In this document: piece by piece, positions 53,425 to 63,570 of the stretch
Position numbering within the stretch: position 1 is the stretch's first letter
How the letters are laid out: each line of letters opens with the position of its first letter
Assembly (NCBI RefSeq): GCF_000760935.2
Contig: NZ_CP049744.1
Span: 3,131,501 to 3,195,500, forward strand
Reading direction: 5' to 3'
Origin: Rhodococcoides fascians A25f
Lineage (GTDB): Bacteria > Actinomycetota > Actinomycetes > Mycobacteriales > Mycobacteriaceae
DNA length: 64,000 nucleotides
Translations under genes and position numbers: made by a program
Notes under the pieces: model-generated
The model's input: the letters and a program-made list of their open reading frames with translations, nothing else
What the model was told of the DNA's origin: nothing
Databases searched by the model: none

Positions 53425-53450
53425 GTCGTTCCGCAGGCTCCACTCCTGCG
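53424..53450. repeat. Single copy of the dispersed hairpin repeat
   Basis: Twenty-four of 25 bases (53424-53448) match the second copy at 2549-2573. Here the arms CGCAGG (53432-53437) and CCTGCG (53445-53450) fold around CTCCACT. It lies between the ends of ptsH and the convergent membrane-anchored gene and could act as a terminator for either. Confidence 0.7.
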
Positions 53451-53454
53451 ACGC

Positions 53455-54543
53455 CTAACGAGAACGCATCGATCGCCGGACGGTGAATCCCACCGCTCCG
53501 GCGATCAGCACCACACCGGCAGCGACGGCCGCTCGGAATTCCCATTCCGAGTCCGTCGCTGTCGGCGTCTCCGAGGGCTGATCTGCGCTCGGTGTCGGCG
53601 ATACCGACTCCGGCGCTGCGCGTTCGGGGGCAGAAAGCTCCAGTGACTGCGCATCCGGAAGTCGAAGAATGGGTGGAAGAATTCCGTCGGTGGGACCGAA
53701 CCCGGCCTCCGATGCCAGGAGTAGGCTTCCATCGTCCAGGAACGCCAGTGCCTCACCCTGCGGTTGATCGGGTAACGCCACCACCGCACGCGGCGCGTCC
53801 GGGGCGACCAACGCCGACGCGATGTCGCCGCCGGACGAACGAAACAGGTACACATCGGTGTACGTGCGCACCGCGCCGACGGTGCCGTCGACGCTCACCG
53901 CTCCCCCGGTCGCCAGGATCGATCCGACCACGAACGGCGGACCACCGACAGTCCCGGTAGCGGAGAACGCCATGTCGCCTACCTTGCGGAGGGCCGTCGG
54001 CCCCGGACTGCTCAGTTCGGTGACGGATTCGTCTCCGGTCGGTACGTACACTCCGCTGACGCCCGAGAGTTCCTTGGTGACGATCACCGGTCGACCGCCG
54101 GGTTCGATCAACACCGTCTCGGCGTCGTGCGCGCCGTCGGGGTAGGTGAGCCGGTGCAGTTCGCCCGCGCCCGTCGTCGGGTCCATTCGCGTCAATGCCA
54201 CTGTGTCGCGCCGCATCTGGTTGTCGCCGATGTCGGCCAACCACAGCGAACCGTCGTAGGCGGTCAGGTCCTCGACGTCGTACGGGTCGACGGGTACGTC
54301 GATCCACCGATCCACTGCACAGTTCGCGTCGAGCACCGCGACCCGATCGTCGGCCCCACTGTCTCCGATCGCGTACAGGACACCGTCGATCGACGTCATC
54401 CCGGACAATTCCGCGAGACCGGGATCAGTTGGCAGACAGTATGTTTCCGCATCGATCGGTGCGGCGAACGCCGTTCCGGAGAACGCGGTGGCGGTGGCGA
54501 CCACAGACGCGGCAACGCCACGCACCACCAGCCGTGGCCCCAT
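53455..54543 (-). CDS. Secreted, membrane-anchored beta-propeller-like protein
   Basis: This 362-residue protein has a signal peptide at the N-terminus (VVRGVAASVVATATAFSGTAFA, likely cleavage after AFA). Beta-rich repeats follow, with lines such as DGVLYAIGDSGADDRVAVLD and DGSLWLADIGDNQ. After a Pro/Ser/Thr-rich stretch there is a C-terminal transmembrane helix (AAVAAGVVLIAGAVGFTV) and an Arg-rich tail. The layout fits a cell-surface protein held in the membrane. I do not recognise a named family. Its start lies five bases after the hflX stop. Confidence 0.75.
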   Translation of the reverse strand: MGPRLVVRGVAASVVATATAFSGTAFAAPIDAETYCLPTDPGLAELSGMTSIDGVLYAIGDSGADDRVAVLDANCAVDRWIDVPVDPYDVEDLTAYDGSLWLADIGDNQMRRDTVALTRMDPTTGAGELHRLTYPDGAHDAETVLIEPGGRPVIVTKELSGVSGVYVPTGDESVTELSSPGPTALRKVGDMAFSATGTVGGPPFVVGSILATGGAVSVDGTVGAVRTYTDVYLFRSSGGDIASALVAPDAPRAVVALPDQPQGEALAFLDDGSLLLASEAGFGPTDGILPPILRLPDAQSLELSAPERAAPESVSPTPSADQPSETPTATDSEWEFRAAVAAGVVLIAGAVGFTVRRSMRSR

Positions 54544-54548
54544 CGACG

Positions 54549-56084
54549 TCAGGCGCTGGGGACGATAGCCGTGAACTCGACGAGCGCAGCTGCCAGCGAC
54601 TGCGGCACCCGAGCTTCGACGCGGGTGCCGTCCTCCTCGTGCGTGGACTGCACGATTCGACCATCGGTGTGGATCCGCGCGACCAGATCGCCGCGGGTGT
54701 ACGGCACGAGGACGTCCACCAGCACGTCGGGCTCCGACAGGATCTCGCCTAGGTGATCGCGCAATGCGTCGATGCCCTCACCGGTCTTCGCCGAAACGAA
54801 CCGTGCGCCGTCGAGCAGCCCGCGCAACTGCGTGAGCTGCACCGGGTCGGCAGCGTCGATCTTGTTGACCACCAACAATTCCGGCGGCATCTTCGCATCC
54901 TGCTCGCGCACCACGTCGGTGATCACTTCACGGACGGCCTTGATCTGATCGAGCGGGAGCGGATCGGAGCCGTCGACGACGTGCAGCAGCAGATCGGCGT
55001 CGGTGACCTCCTCGAGCGTCGAGCGGAAGGCCTCGACCAATTGAGTCGGGAGATGCCGAACGAAGCCGACGGTGTCGGTCAGCACGATCGCGCGGCCGTC
55101 CTCGAGAGTCGACTTACGCGTCGTGGGATCGAGGGTGGCGAACAGCGCATTCTGAACCAGCACACCGGAACCGGTCAACGCGTTCAGCAGACTCGACTTG
55201 CCCGCGTTGGTGTAACCGACGATCGCGATGGACGGCACCGTGCCGCTCAGTCGCTGTTCCCGTTTGGTGTCGCGGGCCTGCTTCATGCCCTTGATCTCGC
55301 GGCGCAGCTTGGCCATCCGCTCACGGATGCGTCGGCGGTCGGTCTCGATCTTCGTTTCACCCGGTCCACGCAGACCGACACCGCCATTGCTGCCCGCACG
55401 GCCACCGGCCTGACGCGACATCGACTCGCCCCAGCCGCGAAGCCTGGGCAACATGTACTCCATCTGCGCGAAAGCGACCTGCGCCTTGCCTTCTCGCGAT
55501 GTCGCATGCTGAGCGAAGATGTCGAGGATCAGCGCGGTGCGGTCGATGACCTTGACCTTGACGACCTTCTCCAGCGCGTTGAGCTGGGCGGGGGTCAGTT
55601 CTCCGTCGCAGATCACCGTGTCGGCTCCGGTCGCGAGCACGATGTCGCGGACCTCTTTTGCCTTACCGGAACCGATGTACGTCGCAGCATCGGGCTTGTC
55701 GCGCCGTTGCATCAACGCTTCGAGTACCTCCGAGCCTGCCGTCTCGGCCAGCGCCGCAAGTTCGGTCATGCTGGACTCCGCCTGCGCAGCCGTACCGGTG
55801 GTCCACACTCCGACCAACACGACGCGCTCGAGGCGCAGCTGTCGGTACTCGACCTCGGTGACGTCGGTGAGCTCGGTGGACAGGCCGGCCACTCGTCGTA
55901 GCGCGGTGCGTTCTTCGAGCTGCATGTCACCCGAGGACGGGTCCTCGTCGTTGAGCGGAGATCGGGCCAACCGCCTCGACCACGCGTCGGACTCCTCGCG
56001 GGTCCATGCAGATGCGGTGTCGGGTGAACCGTCGGCATTCTCGACCGGTTCGCCCGCAGGTGATGTTTCATGTGAGTTCGTCAT
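54549..56084 (-). CDS. hflX: GTPase HflX
   Basis: This 511-residue GTPase binds the ribosome and can split or rescue 70S and 50S particles under stress. It has an N-terminal nucleotide-binding domain with YIGSGKAKEVRDIV. A coiled-coil segment follows. The GTPase domain carries GYTNAGKSSLLNAL (G1), ALFATLDPTTR (G2), LTDTVGFVRHLP (G3) and VVNKIDAAD (G4). The ATG follows GGGGGA. It matches Rv2725c. The secreted protein gene is five bases downstream, and dapF lies 79 bases upstream. Confidence 0.95.
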   Translation of the reverse strand: MTNSHETSPAGEPVENADGSPDTASAWTREESDAWSRRLARSPLNDEDPSSGDMQLEERTALRRVAGLSTELTDVTEVEYRQLRLERVVLVGVWTTGTAAQAESSMTELAALAETAGSEVLEALMQRRDKPDAATYIGSGKAKEVRDIVLATGADTVICDGELTPAQLNALEKVVKVKVIDRTALILDIFAQHATSREGKAQVAFAQMEYMLPRLRGWGESMSRQAGGRAGSNGGVGLRGPGETKIETDRRRIRERMAKLRREIKGMKQARDTKREQRLSGTVPSIAIVGYTNAGKSSLLNALTGSGVLVQNALFATLDPTTRKSTLEDGRAIVLTDTVGFVRHLPTQLVEAFRSTLEEVTDADLLLHVVDGSDPLPLDQIKAVREVITDVVREQDAKMPPELLVVNKIDAADPVQLTQLRGLLDGARFVSAKTGEGIDALRDHLGEILSEPDVLVDVLVPYTRGDLVARIHTDGRIVQSTHEEDGTRVEARVPQSLAAALVEFTAIVPSA

Positions 56085-56163
56085 ACATCCCCCATGATCC
56101 ACGAAAATCCCAGCGTATGCACGCGGGTTTCGGCTCCACCCACGCACGAGGCCCGAGGAGACG

Positions 56164-57033
56164 TCAGTTCTGGGCCGCGAACCACCGGTCGTCGATCTCG
56201 CCGCGGGCGAGCAGGACCGAGGGCCCGCGGAGGGTGGCACCGACATGATCGATGTGCACGCTGACCCGACCACCGAGTACGCCGACGCTCACCTCACCGG
56301 TCTCGAGGCCCTCGTACGACAGCGCGGCCGCGGCTGCGGCCACCGTTCCGGTGCCACACGACCGCGTCTCGCCGACGCCACGCTCGAACACCCGCATCTC
56401 GACGCCGCCGTCGTCCAGCCTGGTCAGCAGCTCCACGTTCGCCCCGCGGGGAAAGAACTCGGGGTCGAGGGTCGGCGGTGCGGACAGGTCGAGCGCGCTC
56501 AGAGCCGCACGGGTCAACGTGCCGTCGACGCAGGCCAGATGCGGGTTGCCGACGTCTATCCCGACGCCCTCGTACGAGCCGCCAGCAATGGCCACCGAGC
56601 TCGAGCCCATCAGCGTGACATCACCCATCGCGACGGTGACATCGGCGTTGGTGTCGTCGAACGAGTGCACGGTCACCGCGCGCGCCCCGGCCCGTGAACC
56701 CACCACGAACTGATCGCGATGTTCGAGGTCGTGCACGCGCAGGTAGTGGGCGAACACGCGAACACCGTTGCCACACATCTCGGCTATCGTGCCGTCGCCG
56801 TTGCGATAGTCCATGAACCAGTCGTCGGGCTCGACACCCGACGGAAGTCGATCGAGTACGCCTGCATCTCGGAGTACACCGGCTCGGGCGACGCGCAGGA
56901 TGCCGTCGGCACCGATGCCCTGGCGTCGATCGCACAACACCGCGACTGCCGATCTGGTGAGTTCGAGCTCGGCTGACGGATCCGGCAGTACGACGAAGTC
57001 GTTCTGCGTTCCGTGGCCTTTGGCGAATTCCAT
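56164..57033 (-). CDS. dapF: Diaminopimelate epimerase
   Basis: This 289-residue enzyme converts LL- to meso-diaminopimelate, the last step before lysine and the peptidoglycan cross-link residue. The two catalytic cysteines lie in [15 protein letters not shown] and [17 protein letters not shown]. The start [18 protein letters not shown] is typical. The ATG at 57033 has TAGACT ending seven bases upstream, so it may also have a leaderless transcript besides read-through from miaA. miaA ends 10 bases upstream. Confidence 0.95.
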   Translation of the reverse strand: MEFAKGHGTQNDFVVLPDPSAELELTRSAVAVLCDRRQGIGADGILRVARAGVLRDAGVLDRLPSGVEPDDWFMDYRNGDGTIAEMCGNGVRVFAHYLRVHDLEHRDQFVVGSRAGARAVTVHSFDDTNADVTVAMGDVTLMGSSSVAIAGGSYEGVGIDVGNPHLACVDGTLTRAALSALDLSAPPTLDPEFFPRGANVELLTRLDDGGVEMRVFERGVGETRSCGTGTVAAAAAALSYEGLETGEVSVGVLGGRVSVHIDHVGATLRGPSVLLARGEIDDRWFAAQN

Positions 57034-57043
57034 GGTCTCGAGT

Positions 57044-57979
57044 CTACGGGGGGTCGATGACACCCAGGGCGTCCGAGGTCAACGTGGACGACGCGCCGTC
57101 GAGCCAGCACACCCGGTCGTCTCGGCGGAACCAGGAACGCTGCCGTCGCACGTAACGCCTGGTGCCGATGAACGTGCGCTCGCGGGCGTGCTCGATGTCG
57201 TATTCCCCCGCCAATACGTCGAGAGCCTGCGCGTACCCGATCGCCCGCGACGCCGTGACCCCTTCGCGCAATCCGAGTCCGAGCAAGCCTTCCACCTCGT
57301 CGAGCAGTCCGGCCTCGAACATCCGCCGGGTGCGGGTGTCGATTCGCTTGTCCAGTTCGGCGGTGTCGCGATCGACTCCCAATATGATTGCGCCCCACCG
57401 TGGTTCACCGATCTTCGGGGCCGATGCCGCGAACGGTTTCCCGGTCAGCTCCACCACCTCCAGCGCGCGGACCATACGACGACCGTCGGTGGGCAGAATC
57501 GACGCGGCGGCCTCGGGATCGGCCGCCGTCAACGCGCGATGGATCTCGTCGACCCCGTCGCGTTCGAGCACGTCTTCCCATTTCGCGCGGACGACCGGAT
57601 CCGTGGCCGGAAAGGCCCACTCGTCGAGCAGTGATTGCACGTACATCATAGATCCGCCGACGATGATCGGTCGCCGGCCCCTGGATCGGATGTCGTCGAC
57701 GTCCGCGACGGCAGCACTCTGGTAGCGCGCAACGGTCGCGATATCGGTGACCTCGAGCACATCCAACTGGTGGTGCGGTATGCCGCGACGCTCTGCCACC
57801 GACAGCTTCGCGGTCCCGATGTCCATCCCTCGGTACTGCTGCATCGCGTCGATGTTGACGATCTCGCCGCCGAGCTTCTCTGCCAGATCGAGTGCCAGAT
57901 CGGACTTGCCCGTGGCCGTCGGCCCGATCACCGCGATCGGAGTCGTGGCCGGATCGTACGAGTCGGGTTCGTCAGGCAC
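57044..57979 (-). CDS. miaA: tRNA dimethylallyltransferase
   Basis: This 311-residue enzyme adds a dimethylallyl group to A37 of tRNAs reading UNN codons. It has the P-loop [18 protein letters not shown] and [30 protein letters not shown] and [15 protein letters not shown] follow. Its GTG overlaps the stop of the upstream LigB-fold gene by eight bases (GTGCCTGA), so it is translationally coupled. MiaB, which acts next on the same nucleotide, is encoded 3 kb away in this window. Confidence 0.95.
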   Translation of the reverse strand: MPDEPDSYDPATTPIAVIGPTATGKSDLALDLAEKLGGEIVNIDAMQQYRGMDIGTAKLSVAERRGIPHHQLDVLEVTDIATVARYQSAAVADVDDIRSRGRRPIIVGGSMMYVQSLLDEWAFPATDPVVRAKWEDVLERDGVDEIHRALTAADPEAAASILPTDGRRMVRALEVVELTGKPFAASAPKIGEPRWGAIILGVDRDTAELDKRIDTRTRRMFEAGLLDEVEGLLGLGLREGVTASRAIGYAQALDVLAGEYDIEHARERTFIGTRRYVRRQRSWFRRDDRVCWLDGASSTLTSDALGVIDPP

Positions 57980-58694
57980 GGGACCACGTTCCGACGTAGT
58001 ACCCGACGCCGAAGGGAGCCCCACGGTAGAGCTCGGTAGCCGTGATGGTGTCCGAGCCGACCGTGGCCGCCAGTACCTGCCATGCTGCCCGTCCGCCGAC
58101 GCCGACCGCCGCGCACAGTTCCGCATCGAGGTTCGCCAGCGCATCGACATCGGCCGCGGCGAGGGCATCGTCGATCCGCTGCTCAATCGCTTCGGCCCGC
58201 TCGTCGAACGAGCCCGGTGCCTTCGCAGTCAACGTGTTCGCGCCGTCTGCCAGCACCAGAATGCCCCAGCTCTCGGACGACGCCTCGAGTTCGCGCCGCA
58301 GATCCGCGCCGTGTGTCGCGCACCATCGGCCACTCGCGTCGGCGGGGACCGTCCGGACCTCGACCGTAGAGTCCGGATCGCTCGTTCCGCGCAACCAGCC
58401 GGCGATCAGGACGGACAACGGCAGTTCGGGGTCCGGCAGAGTCGACGACGGTCGATCGGACAGTCGCACCACGATGTCGACGCCGAAGCCGCGAAACGTA
58501 CCGACTGTGGTCGCGTCGTACGTCCCTTCGCTGTGATCGACACCGATCGCCATCCACCGGTCGACCTTCGACGTCAGCTGCGTCACCGCGTCGGCCGCGG
58601 CGGCACGAAGATCGGCCGTCTCGGCAGCACTGGAGCCCATCAGTTCGGGGACGAGCAACGGTGGAGAGGGCACCAGGGCCGCGGCACGAAACAC
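57972..58694 (-). CDS. LigB-fold (class III extradiol dioxygenase-like) protein, Rv2728c-like
   Basis: This protein of about 240 residues starts [20 protein letters not shown]. It contains [35 protein letters not shown] and the end SPWDWAAG-free [15 protein letters not shown]. The spacing and the SPPLLVPEL start resemble proteins of the LigB/MEMO fold. The GTG at 58694 has TACCGT ending seven bases upstream, suggesting a leaderless message. It overlaps miaA by eight bases. Its activity is unknown. Metal ligands typical of true dioxygenases are not obvious. Confidence 0.75.
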   Translation of the reverse strand: MFRAAALVPSPPLLVPELMGSSAAETADLRAAAADAVTQLTSKVDRWMAIGVDHSEGTYDATTVGTFRGFGVDIVVRLSDRPSSTLPDPELPLSVLIAGWLRGTSDPDSTVEVRTVPADASGRWCATHGADLRRELEASSESWGILVLADGANTLTAKAPGSFDERAEAIEQRIDDALAAADVDALANLDAELCAAVGVGGRAAWQVLAATVGSDTITATELYRGAPFGVGYYVGTWSRA

Positions 58695-58846
58695 GAACAC
58701 CACGGTAGTCGGTGGCGCGACTTGGCCGGACGAGTCCACCTCGAGTCGTCTGAGCTGTTTCAATGGTCCGATCGGTCGTCACCTAGTTCAATGGTGTCCA
58801 GATCGCGAGTGAAGGCAGCCGTGACGCGCGGCAGAGATGAGGAACA

Positions 58847-60364
58847 ATGACCGACCCGAACGCCGGCACGCCCACCGAGGCCACATCCTCGGATGCACCT
58901 GCCCCGACCCCCGGTGCCGCCCAGCCCGGCACCTCGACCACCGGCGGATCCGAGCCAGGCCGTGCAACCGAGCAAGGCAGTGCACCGAAGCCAGGCAGTG
59001 GCCCCAAGCCAGGCGGGGGGCCGAAGCCCGGTGGTGGCCCCAGGCCAGGCGGCCCAGGTGCTGGTTCTCCTCGTCCCGGCGGTTCGGCCGGAGCCAAACC
59101 TCACCCGGCGTCCTCGCACGTCGCCACCGTGGTCCCCACGGTCGCCCCGGCAAGCGATCCCAGCAAGTTCGGCAGAGTCGACGACGACGGCACCGCGTGG
59201 GTGACCACCGCCGACGGCGAGCGGCAGATCGGGTCCTGGCAGGCCGGCGACGCAGCCGAGGGCCTCGCACATTTCGGTCGTCGCTACGACGACCTGGCCA
59301 CGGAGGTCGGTCTGCTCGAGGCTCGATTGACCTCGGGCACCGGCGATGCCAAGAAGACCAAGGCCGCCGCCTCCTCGTTGCTGGAGAGTCTGCCGACCGC
59401 TGCGGTCATCGGCGATCTCGACCTGCTCGCCCGACGACTCGACGCCGTCGTCGAGCACTCCGACGCCGCAGCGGCCGTGGCCAAGCACGAGAAAGAACTC
59501 GAACGAGCCGAGCACACTGCTCGCAAGGAGGCTCTCGCAACCGAGGCCGAGCAGATCGGCAGCGAATCGACGCAGTGGAAGCAGGCCGGAGATCGGCTAC
59601 GCGAGATTCTCGACGAATGGAAGACGATTCGCGGGGTGGACCGCAAGGTCGACGATGCCCTGTGGAAGCGCTACTCCAAGGCCCGGGAGAACTTCAACCG
59701 CCGCCGCGGCGCGCACTTCGCCGATCTCGATCGCGAACGAGGGGCCGCGAAAGTCCGCAAGGAAGAGTTGGTCGAGCGCGCCACGGCGTTGTCCTCGTCG
59801 ACGGACTGGGGTCCCACTGCGGCCGCGTTCCGCGATCTTCTGGTGGAGTGGAAGGCGTCGGGGCGGGCTCCTCGCGACGCCGACGACGCCCTGTGGAAGA
59901 ACTTCAAGGCCGCCCAGGACGTGTTCTTCGCGGCACGGAACGCGGCGGCTTCCGAGCGGGATGCCGAGTTCGAAGCCAACGCCGAGGCTAAGGAAGCTCT
60001 GTTGGCCAAGACTCACATCGATCCGAGCAAGGATCTCGATGCGGCTCGATCCGCACTGCGCGACCTGCAGGACAAGTGGGATGCCATCGGCAAGGTTCCG
60101 CGCGAGAAGATGCAGGAACTCGAAGGCAAACTGCGCGCGATCGAGAAGTCCGTGCACGACGCCGTGGAGTCGCAGTGGCGTCGTTCCGACCCCGAGGCGG
60201 TCGCCCGCGCTGCTCAGTTCCGCGAACGGGTGGCCCAGTTCGAGGATCAGGCGGCAAAGGCGACGGCAGCAGGAAAGACCAAGGACGCCGAGCGTGCACT
60301 GGCTCAGGCGCAGCAGTGGCGTGAGTGGGCCGACGCGGCCGAGAGTGCCGTAGACGAGCTGTGA
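58847..60364 (+). CDS. DUF349 domain protein (Rv2731-like)
   Basis: This 505-residue, largely helical protein begins with a disordered Pro/Gly-rich section of about 75 residues containing [20 protein letters not shown] repeats. Several DUF349 repeats follow (for example [38 protein letters not shown] and [16 protein letters not shown]). Such repeats form long helical pairs. It corresponds to Rv2731. The role is not established. It is divergent from the LigB-fold gene, and the ATG follows GAGGAACA. Confidence 0.88.
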   Translation: MTDPNAGTPTEATSSDAPAPTPGAAQPGTSTTGGSEPGRATEQGSAPKPGSGPKPGGGPKPGGGPRPGGPGAGSPRPGGSAGAKPHPASSHVATVVPTVAPASDPSKFGRVDDDGTAWVTTADGERQIGSWQAGDAAEGLAHFGRRYDDLATEVGLLEARLTSGTGDAKKTKAAASSLLESLPTAAVIGDLDLLARRLDAVVEHSDAAAAVAKHEKELERAEHTARKEALATEAEQIGSESTQWKQAGDRLREILDEWKTIRGVDRKVDDALWKRYSKARENFNRRRGAHFADLDRERGAAKVRKEELVERATALSSSTDWGPTAAAFRDLLVEWKASGRAPRDADDALWKNFKAAQDVFFAARNAAASERDAEFEANAEAKEALLAKTHIDPSKDLDAARSALRDLQDKWDAIGKVPREKMQELEGKLRAIEKSVHDAVESQWRRSDPEAVARAAQFRERVAQFEDQAAKATAAGKTKDAERALAQAQQWREWADAAESAVDEL

Positions 60365-60404
60365 TTCGTCAACGGCACTCCTGACTGGGGACGGCCGATC
60401 GGAC

Positions 60405-60992
60405 CTACGGGGCCGAGTGGCCGTCCCACAGTCGCAGCTTCTGTTCGCCCGACGCGGCCGCGATGCGTCGCTCTTCCTGAGCGGCGAGTTGCGAGTTCGT
60501 CTTGTTCCACACTGCTTTGAGCCAGTGGAATGTCAACGCCATCACGGCGATCCACGCGATGATCAGACCGATCCCCGGCCCGGCGCCCTGCAGGTTGTCC
60601 GGCACGGTCTGCCTCGACCAGATCGAGAGCATCCCGAACACCGACGACACCGCGCAGCCGGCGAGCGCCGCCCAGGCCAACGCCCACATGCGGGTGACGA
60701 GCGCCAGTACGGACATGACCACACCGAACGTCAGCACCAGCACGACGAAGATCCGCGACGGCAGTGCAATCGATTCGGCGACTGCCGCATCGCTACCCGA
60801 GAGCACATCGAATCCGCTGGCAGATCCGGTGTGCGGCAACGCGAATGTGACCAGTAGGACCAGCACCAGCCCGGCCACGACCATGGCCCGCGCGCCGGGG
60901 TCCAACTCGGTCATCACCGCTCTCTCGGTTCGTCCGAGTTCCTCTGCGGATCGAGAAGGTACGACGCGGTCGGGTCCGTCTGTCTCGGTCAT
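60405..60992 (-). CDS. Membrane protein downstream of miaB (Rv2732c-like)
   Basis: This 195-residue protein has four hydrophobic helices: [54 protein letters not shown] and [15 protein letters not shown]. The cytoplasmic tail ([20 protein letters not shown]) is short. The ATG overlaps the miaB stop by four bases (ATGA), so it is translationally coupled to miaB. It corresponds to Rv2732c. The function is unknown. Confidence 0.8.
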   Translation of the reverse strand: MTETDGPDRVVPSRSAEELGRTERAVMTELDPGARAMVVAGLVLVLLVTFALPHTGSASGFDVLSGSDAAVAESIALPSRIFVVLVLTFGVVMSVLALVTRMWALAWAALAGCAVSSVFGMLSIWSRQTVPDNLQGAGPGIGLIIAWIAVMALTFHWLKAVWNKTNSQLAAQEERRIAAASGEQKLRLWDGHSAP

Positions 60993-62569
60993 ACGTTGCA
61001 TCCTGTCTGCACCGGAAGCGGCGCCGGTGCGCCGATCGAAGGAAGTCCGAGGCCGACACCGATCGGTGCCGTCTTGGGCATGACGCCGCGTTCGTGGGCG
61101 TCGCCTGCTGCCGTGCGTCGGTGCGTGAGCACTCCCGCATCGGCGATGAGGTGGTACGGAGCGGCCGCGGTGAGCGTGGTGGTGACGACGTCGCCCGGGC
61201 GAATCTCGCTCGCTCTGTCGGTGTCGACGGCGAAGTGCACGAGTCGACCGTCTCGTGCTCGACCGCTCATCCGATGCGTGGCGGCATTCTTGCGCCCTTC
61301 ACCGGTGGCGACCAGCAGTTCGACCTCGGTTCCGATCAGCGCCTGGTTGGCGGCGAGAACGATCTCTTCCTGCAACGCGATCAACCGCAGATACCGCTCT
61401 TGCACAACCTCTTTGGGGATTTGGTCGGGCATGTCGGCAGCCGGTGTGCCCGGACGCTTGGAGTACTGGAAGGTGTAGGCGTTGGCGAACTTCGCGCGTC
61501 GCACCACGTCGAGGGTGTGCTCGAAATCCTCTTCGGTCTCACCCGGGAAGCCGACGATGATGTCGGTGGTGATGGCTGCGTGCGGCATGGCCGCGCGCAC
61601 CTTGTCGATGATGCCCATGAACTTCGTCTGCCGATAGGACCTGCGCATCGCCTTGAGGATTCGATCCGATCCGGACTGCAGCGGCATGTGCAGAGTGGGG
61701 CAGATGTTCGGAGTGGCCGCCATCGCTTCGATGACGTCATCGGTGAATTCGGCCGGATGCGGAGACGTGAAGCGCACCCGCTCGAGCCCCTCGATCGAGC
61801 CGCAGGCGGTCAGCAGAGACGCGAACGCGCCGCGATCTCGAGGCATGTCCGGATCGGCGAACGAGGCACCGTAGGCATTGACGTTTTGACCGAGCAGCGT
61901 CACTTCGAGCACGCCCTGCTCCACCAAAGCCTGCACCTCGGCGAGGATGTCGCCCGGTCGGCGGTCGATCTCCTTGCCGCGCAGCGCCGGGACGATGCAG
62001 AAGGTGCAGGTGTTGTTGCAGCCCACGGAGATCGACACCCAGCCCGCGTACGTCGACTCCCGCTTCGCGGGCAGGGTGGACGGAAAAGCTTCCAGGGACT
62101 CGAGAATCTCGACCTGGGCTTGCTCGTTGTGCCGGGCGCGCTCGAGCAACACCGGCAGCGACCCGATGTTGTGGGTGCCGAACACGACGTCGACCCACGG
62201 AGCCTTTTCGACCACCGTGTTGCGATCCTTCTGAGCCAGGCAGCCACCGACAGCGATCTGCATGTTGGGGTTTCGCGTTTTCGCCGGCCGCAACATGCCG
62301 AGGTTGCCGTAGAGCTTGTTGTCGGCGTTCTCCCGCACCGCGCACGTGTTGAAGACGACGAGATCGGCATCGGTGCCGGCATCCGCCGGAACGTAGCCGG
62401 CCTCCTCCAACAGACCCGACAGCCGCTCGGAATCGTGAACGTTCATCTGGCAACCGTGCGTACGCACCTCGTAGCTGCGGGGAACTGCCGCCGACGGGTC
62501 GGTCACCGGCACGGGATCGGTACTCCCGCGATCGGCCACGTCCACGGTCGGAAAAACACTCGTCTGCAC
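60989..62569 (-). CDS. miaB: tRNA-2-methylthio-N6-dimethylallyladenosine synthase MiaB
   Basis: This radical-SAM methylthiotransferase of 526 residues adds a methylthio group to i6A37 in tRNA after MiaA. The N-terminal UPF0004 domain has cysteines in [26 protein letters not shown] and GGCLAQKD. The radical-SAM cluster is [11 protein letters not shown] (CxxxCxxC). A TRAM domain lies at the C-terminus. The N-terminal 35 residues are extra. The GTG at 62569 has TACCCT ending six bases upstream, which fits leaderless initiation. It corresponds to Rv2733c. Confidence 0.95.
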   Translation of the reverse strand: MQTSVFPTVDVADRGSTDPVPVTDPSAAVPRSYEVRTHGCQMNVHDSERLSGLLEEAGYVPADAGTDADLVVFNTCAVRENADNKLYGNLGMLRPAKTRNPNMQIAVGGCLAQKDRNTVVEKAPWVDVVFGTHNIGSLPVLLERARHNEQAQVEILESLEAFPSTLPAKRESTYAGWVSISVGCNNTCTFCIVPALRGKEIDRRPGDILAEVQALVEQGVLEVTLLGQNVNAYGASFADPDMPRDRGAFASLLTACGSIEGLERVRFTSPHPAEFTDDVIEAMAATPNICPTLHMPLQSGSDRILKAMRRSYRQTKFMGIIDKVRAAMPHAAITTDIIVGFPGETEEDFEHTLDVVRRAKFANAYTFQYSKRPGTPAADMPDQIPKEVVQERYLRLIALQEEIVLAANQALIGTEVELLVATGEGRKNAATHRMSGRARDGRLVHFAVDTDRASEIRPGDVVTTTLTAAAPYHLIADAGVLTHRRTAAGDAHERGVMPKTAPIGVGLGLPSIGAPAPLPVQTGCNV

Positions 62570-62734
62570 CCCTCCAGGGTACGTCCATCGCACCGACCGG
62601 CCCGCCGGGGTCGCAGGCTCCACCGCAGACTGTGCAGGGCCGATGCGGGCCGACAGTAAAGTTTCCATTACATAATCGAAGATGGCAGGCGAAAACGCCG
62701 GTCGGCGAGGAAACTACGCATAGGGTTTCGACTT

Positions 62735-63517
62735 ATGACGCACGCCACCGACGCGCCGGCATCGACACCCCCGCCGGGCGCACCTTCGATGATCTCGCTC
62801 AAATCCGTCGACAAACATTTCGGTGATCTGCACGTCCTCAAGGACATCAACCTGGAAGTGCCGGCCGGTCAGGTCGTCATCGTCGTGGGTCCTTCCGGAT
62901 CGGGTAAGTCGACTCTGTGCCGAACGATCAACCGGTTGGAGCCGATCGATTCCGGTGCCATCGAGGTCGACGGAGATCTACTCCCCGCCGAAGGGAAGGC
63001 TCTTGCGGCACTGCGTGCCGACGTGGGCATGGTGTTCCAGTCGTTCAACCTGTTCGCACACAAGACGATCCTGCAGAACGTCATGCTCGCGCCCATGAAG
63101 GTGCGCAAGCAGAAGAAGGACGAGGCCGAGAAGAGCGCGTTGGCTCTGCTCGAACGCGTGGGCATCGCCAACCAGGCCGACAAGTACCCCGCTCAGCTCT
63201 CCGGTGGTCAGCAGCAGCGTGTCGCCATCGCTCGATCGCTCGCCATGAACCCCAAGGTGATGCTGTTCGACGAGCCCACCTCGGCCCTCGACCCCGAAAT
63301 GGTCAACGAGGTGCTCGACGTCATGACCTCGCTCGCCAAGGAGGGCATGACGATGCTCGTCGTCACCCACGAGATGGGCTTCGCCCGCAAGGCAGGCGAC
63401 CGCGTCATCTTCATGGCCGACGGAGCCGTCGTCGAGGACACCGATCCCGAAACCTTCTTCAAGTGCCCCAAGTCCGAACGCGCCAAGGACTTCCTCGGCA
63501 AGATCCTCGGTCACTGA
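62735..63517 (+). CDS. gluA: Glutamate ABC transporter ATP-binding protein
   Basis: This ABC ATPase of 260 residues powers glutamate uptake. Walker A is [14 protein letters not shown] and the signature motif is [17 protein letters not shown]. Walker B is [15 protein letters not shown] and the His loop VVTHEMGF follows. It closely resembles corynebacterial GluA. The N-terminal 18 residues before [13 protein letters not shown] are extra. I keep the ATG at 62735 because TAGGGT ends eight bases upstream, though the internal ATG is possible. gluB follows after 53 bases. Confidence 0.92.
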   Translation: MTHATDAPASTPPPGAPSMISLKSVDKHFGDLHVLKDINLEVPAGQVVIVVGPSGSGKSTLCRTINRLEPIDSGAIEVDGDLLPAEGKALAALRADVGMVFQSFNLFAHKTILQNVMLAPMKVRKQKKDEAEKSALALLERVGIANQADKYPAQLSGGQQQRVAIARSLAMNPKVMLFDEPTSALDPEMVNEVLDVMTSLAKEGMTMLVVTHEMGFARKAGDRVIFMADGAVVEDTDPETFFKCPKSERAKDFLGKILGH

Positions 63518-63570
63518 CCCGCTTCACCGTTCACCCCGTATACCCGAACCGATCCTTAAGGACATTCACT

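Noticed and set aside
60388..60427. GGGACGGCC ... GGCCGTCCC inverted repeat between the DUF349 gene and the membrane protein gene
   Set aside because: The loop is long (22 bases), the repeat runs into the end of the minus-strand gene, and there is no T tract. A terminator role is possible but too weak to annotate.
62603..62620. GCAGGCTCCAC near miaB as a further copy of the dispersed repeat
   Set aside because: Only the 11-base centre matches, which may be chance. The flanks do not agree.
61094..62659. Plus-strand open frame of 521 codons opposite miaB
   Set aside because: It is antisense to miaB, whose motifs are complete. The translation is low in family-like patterns.
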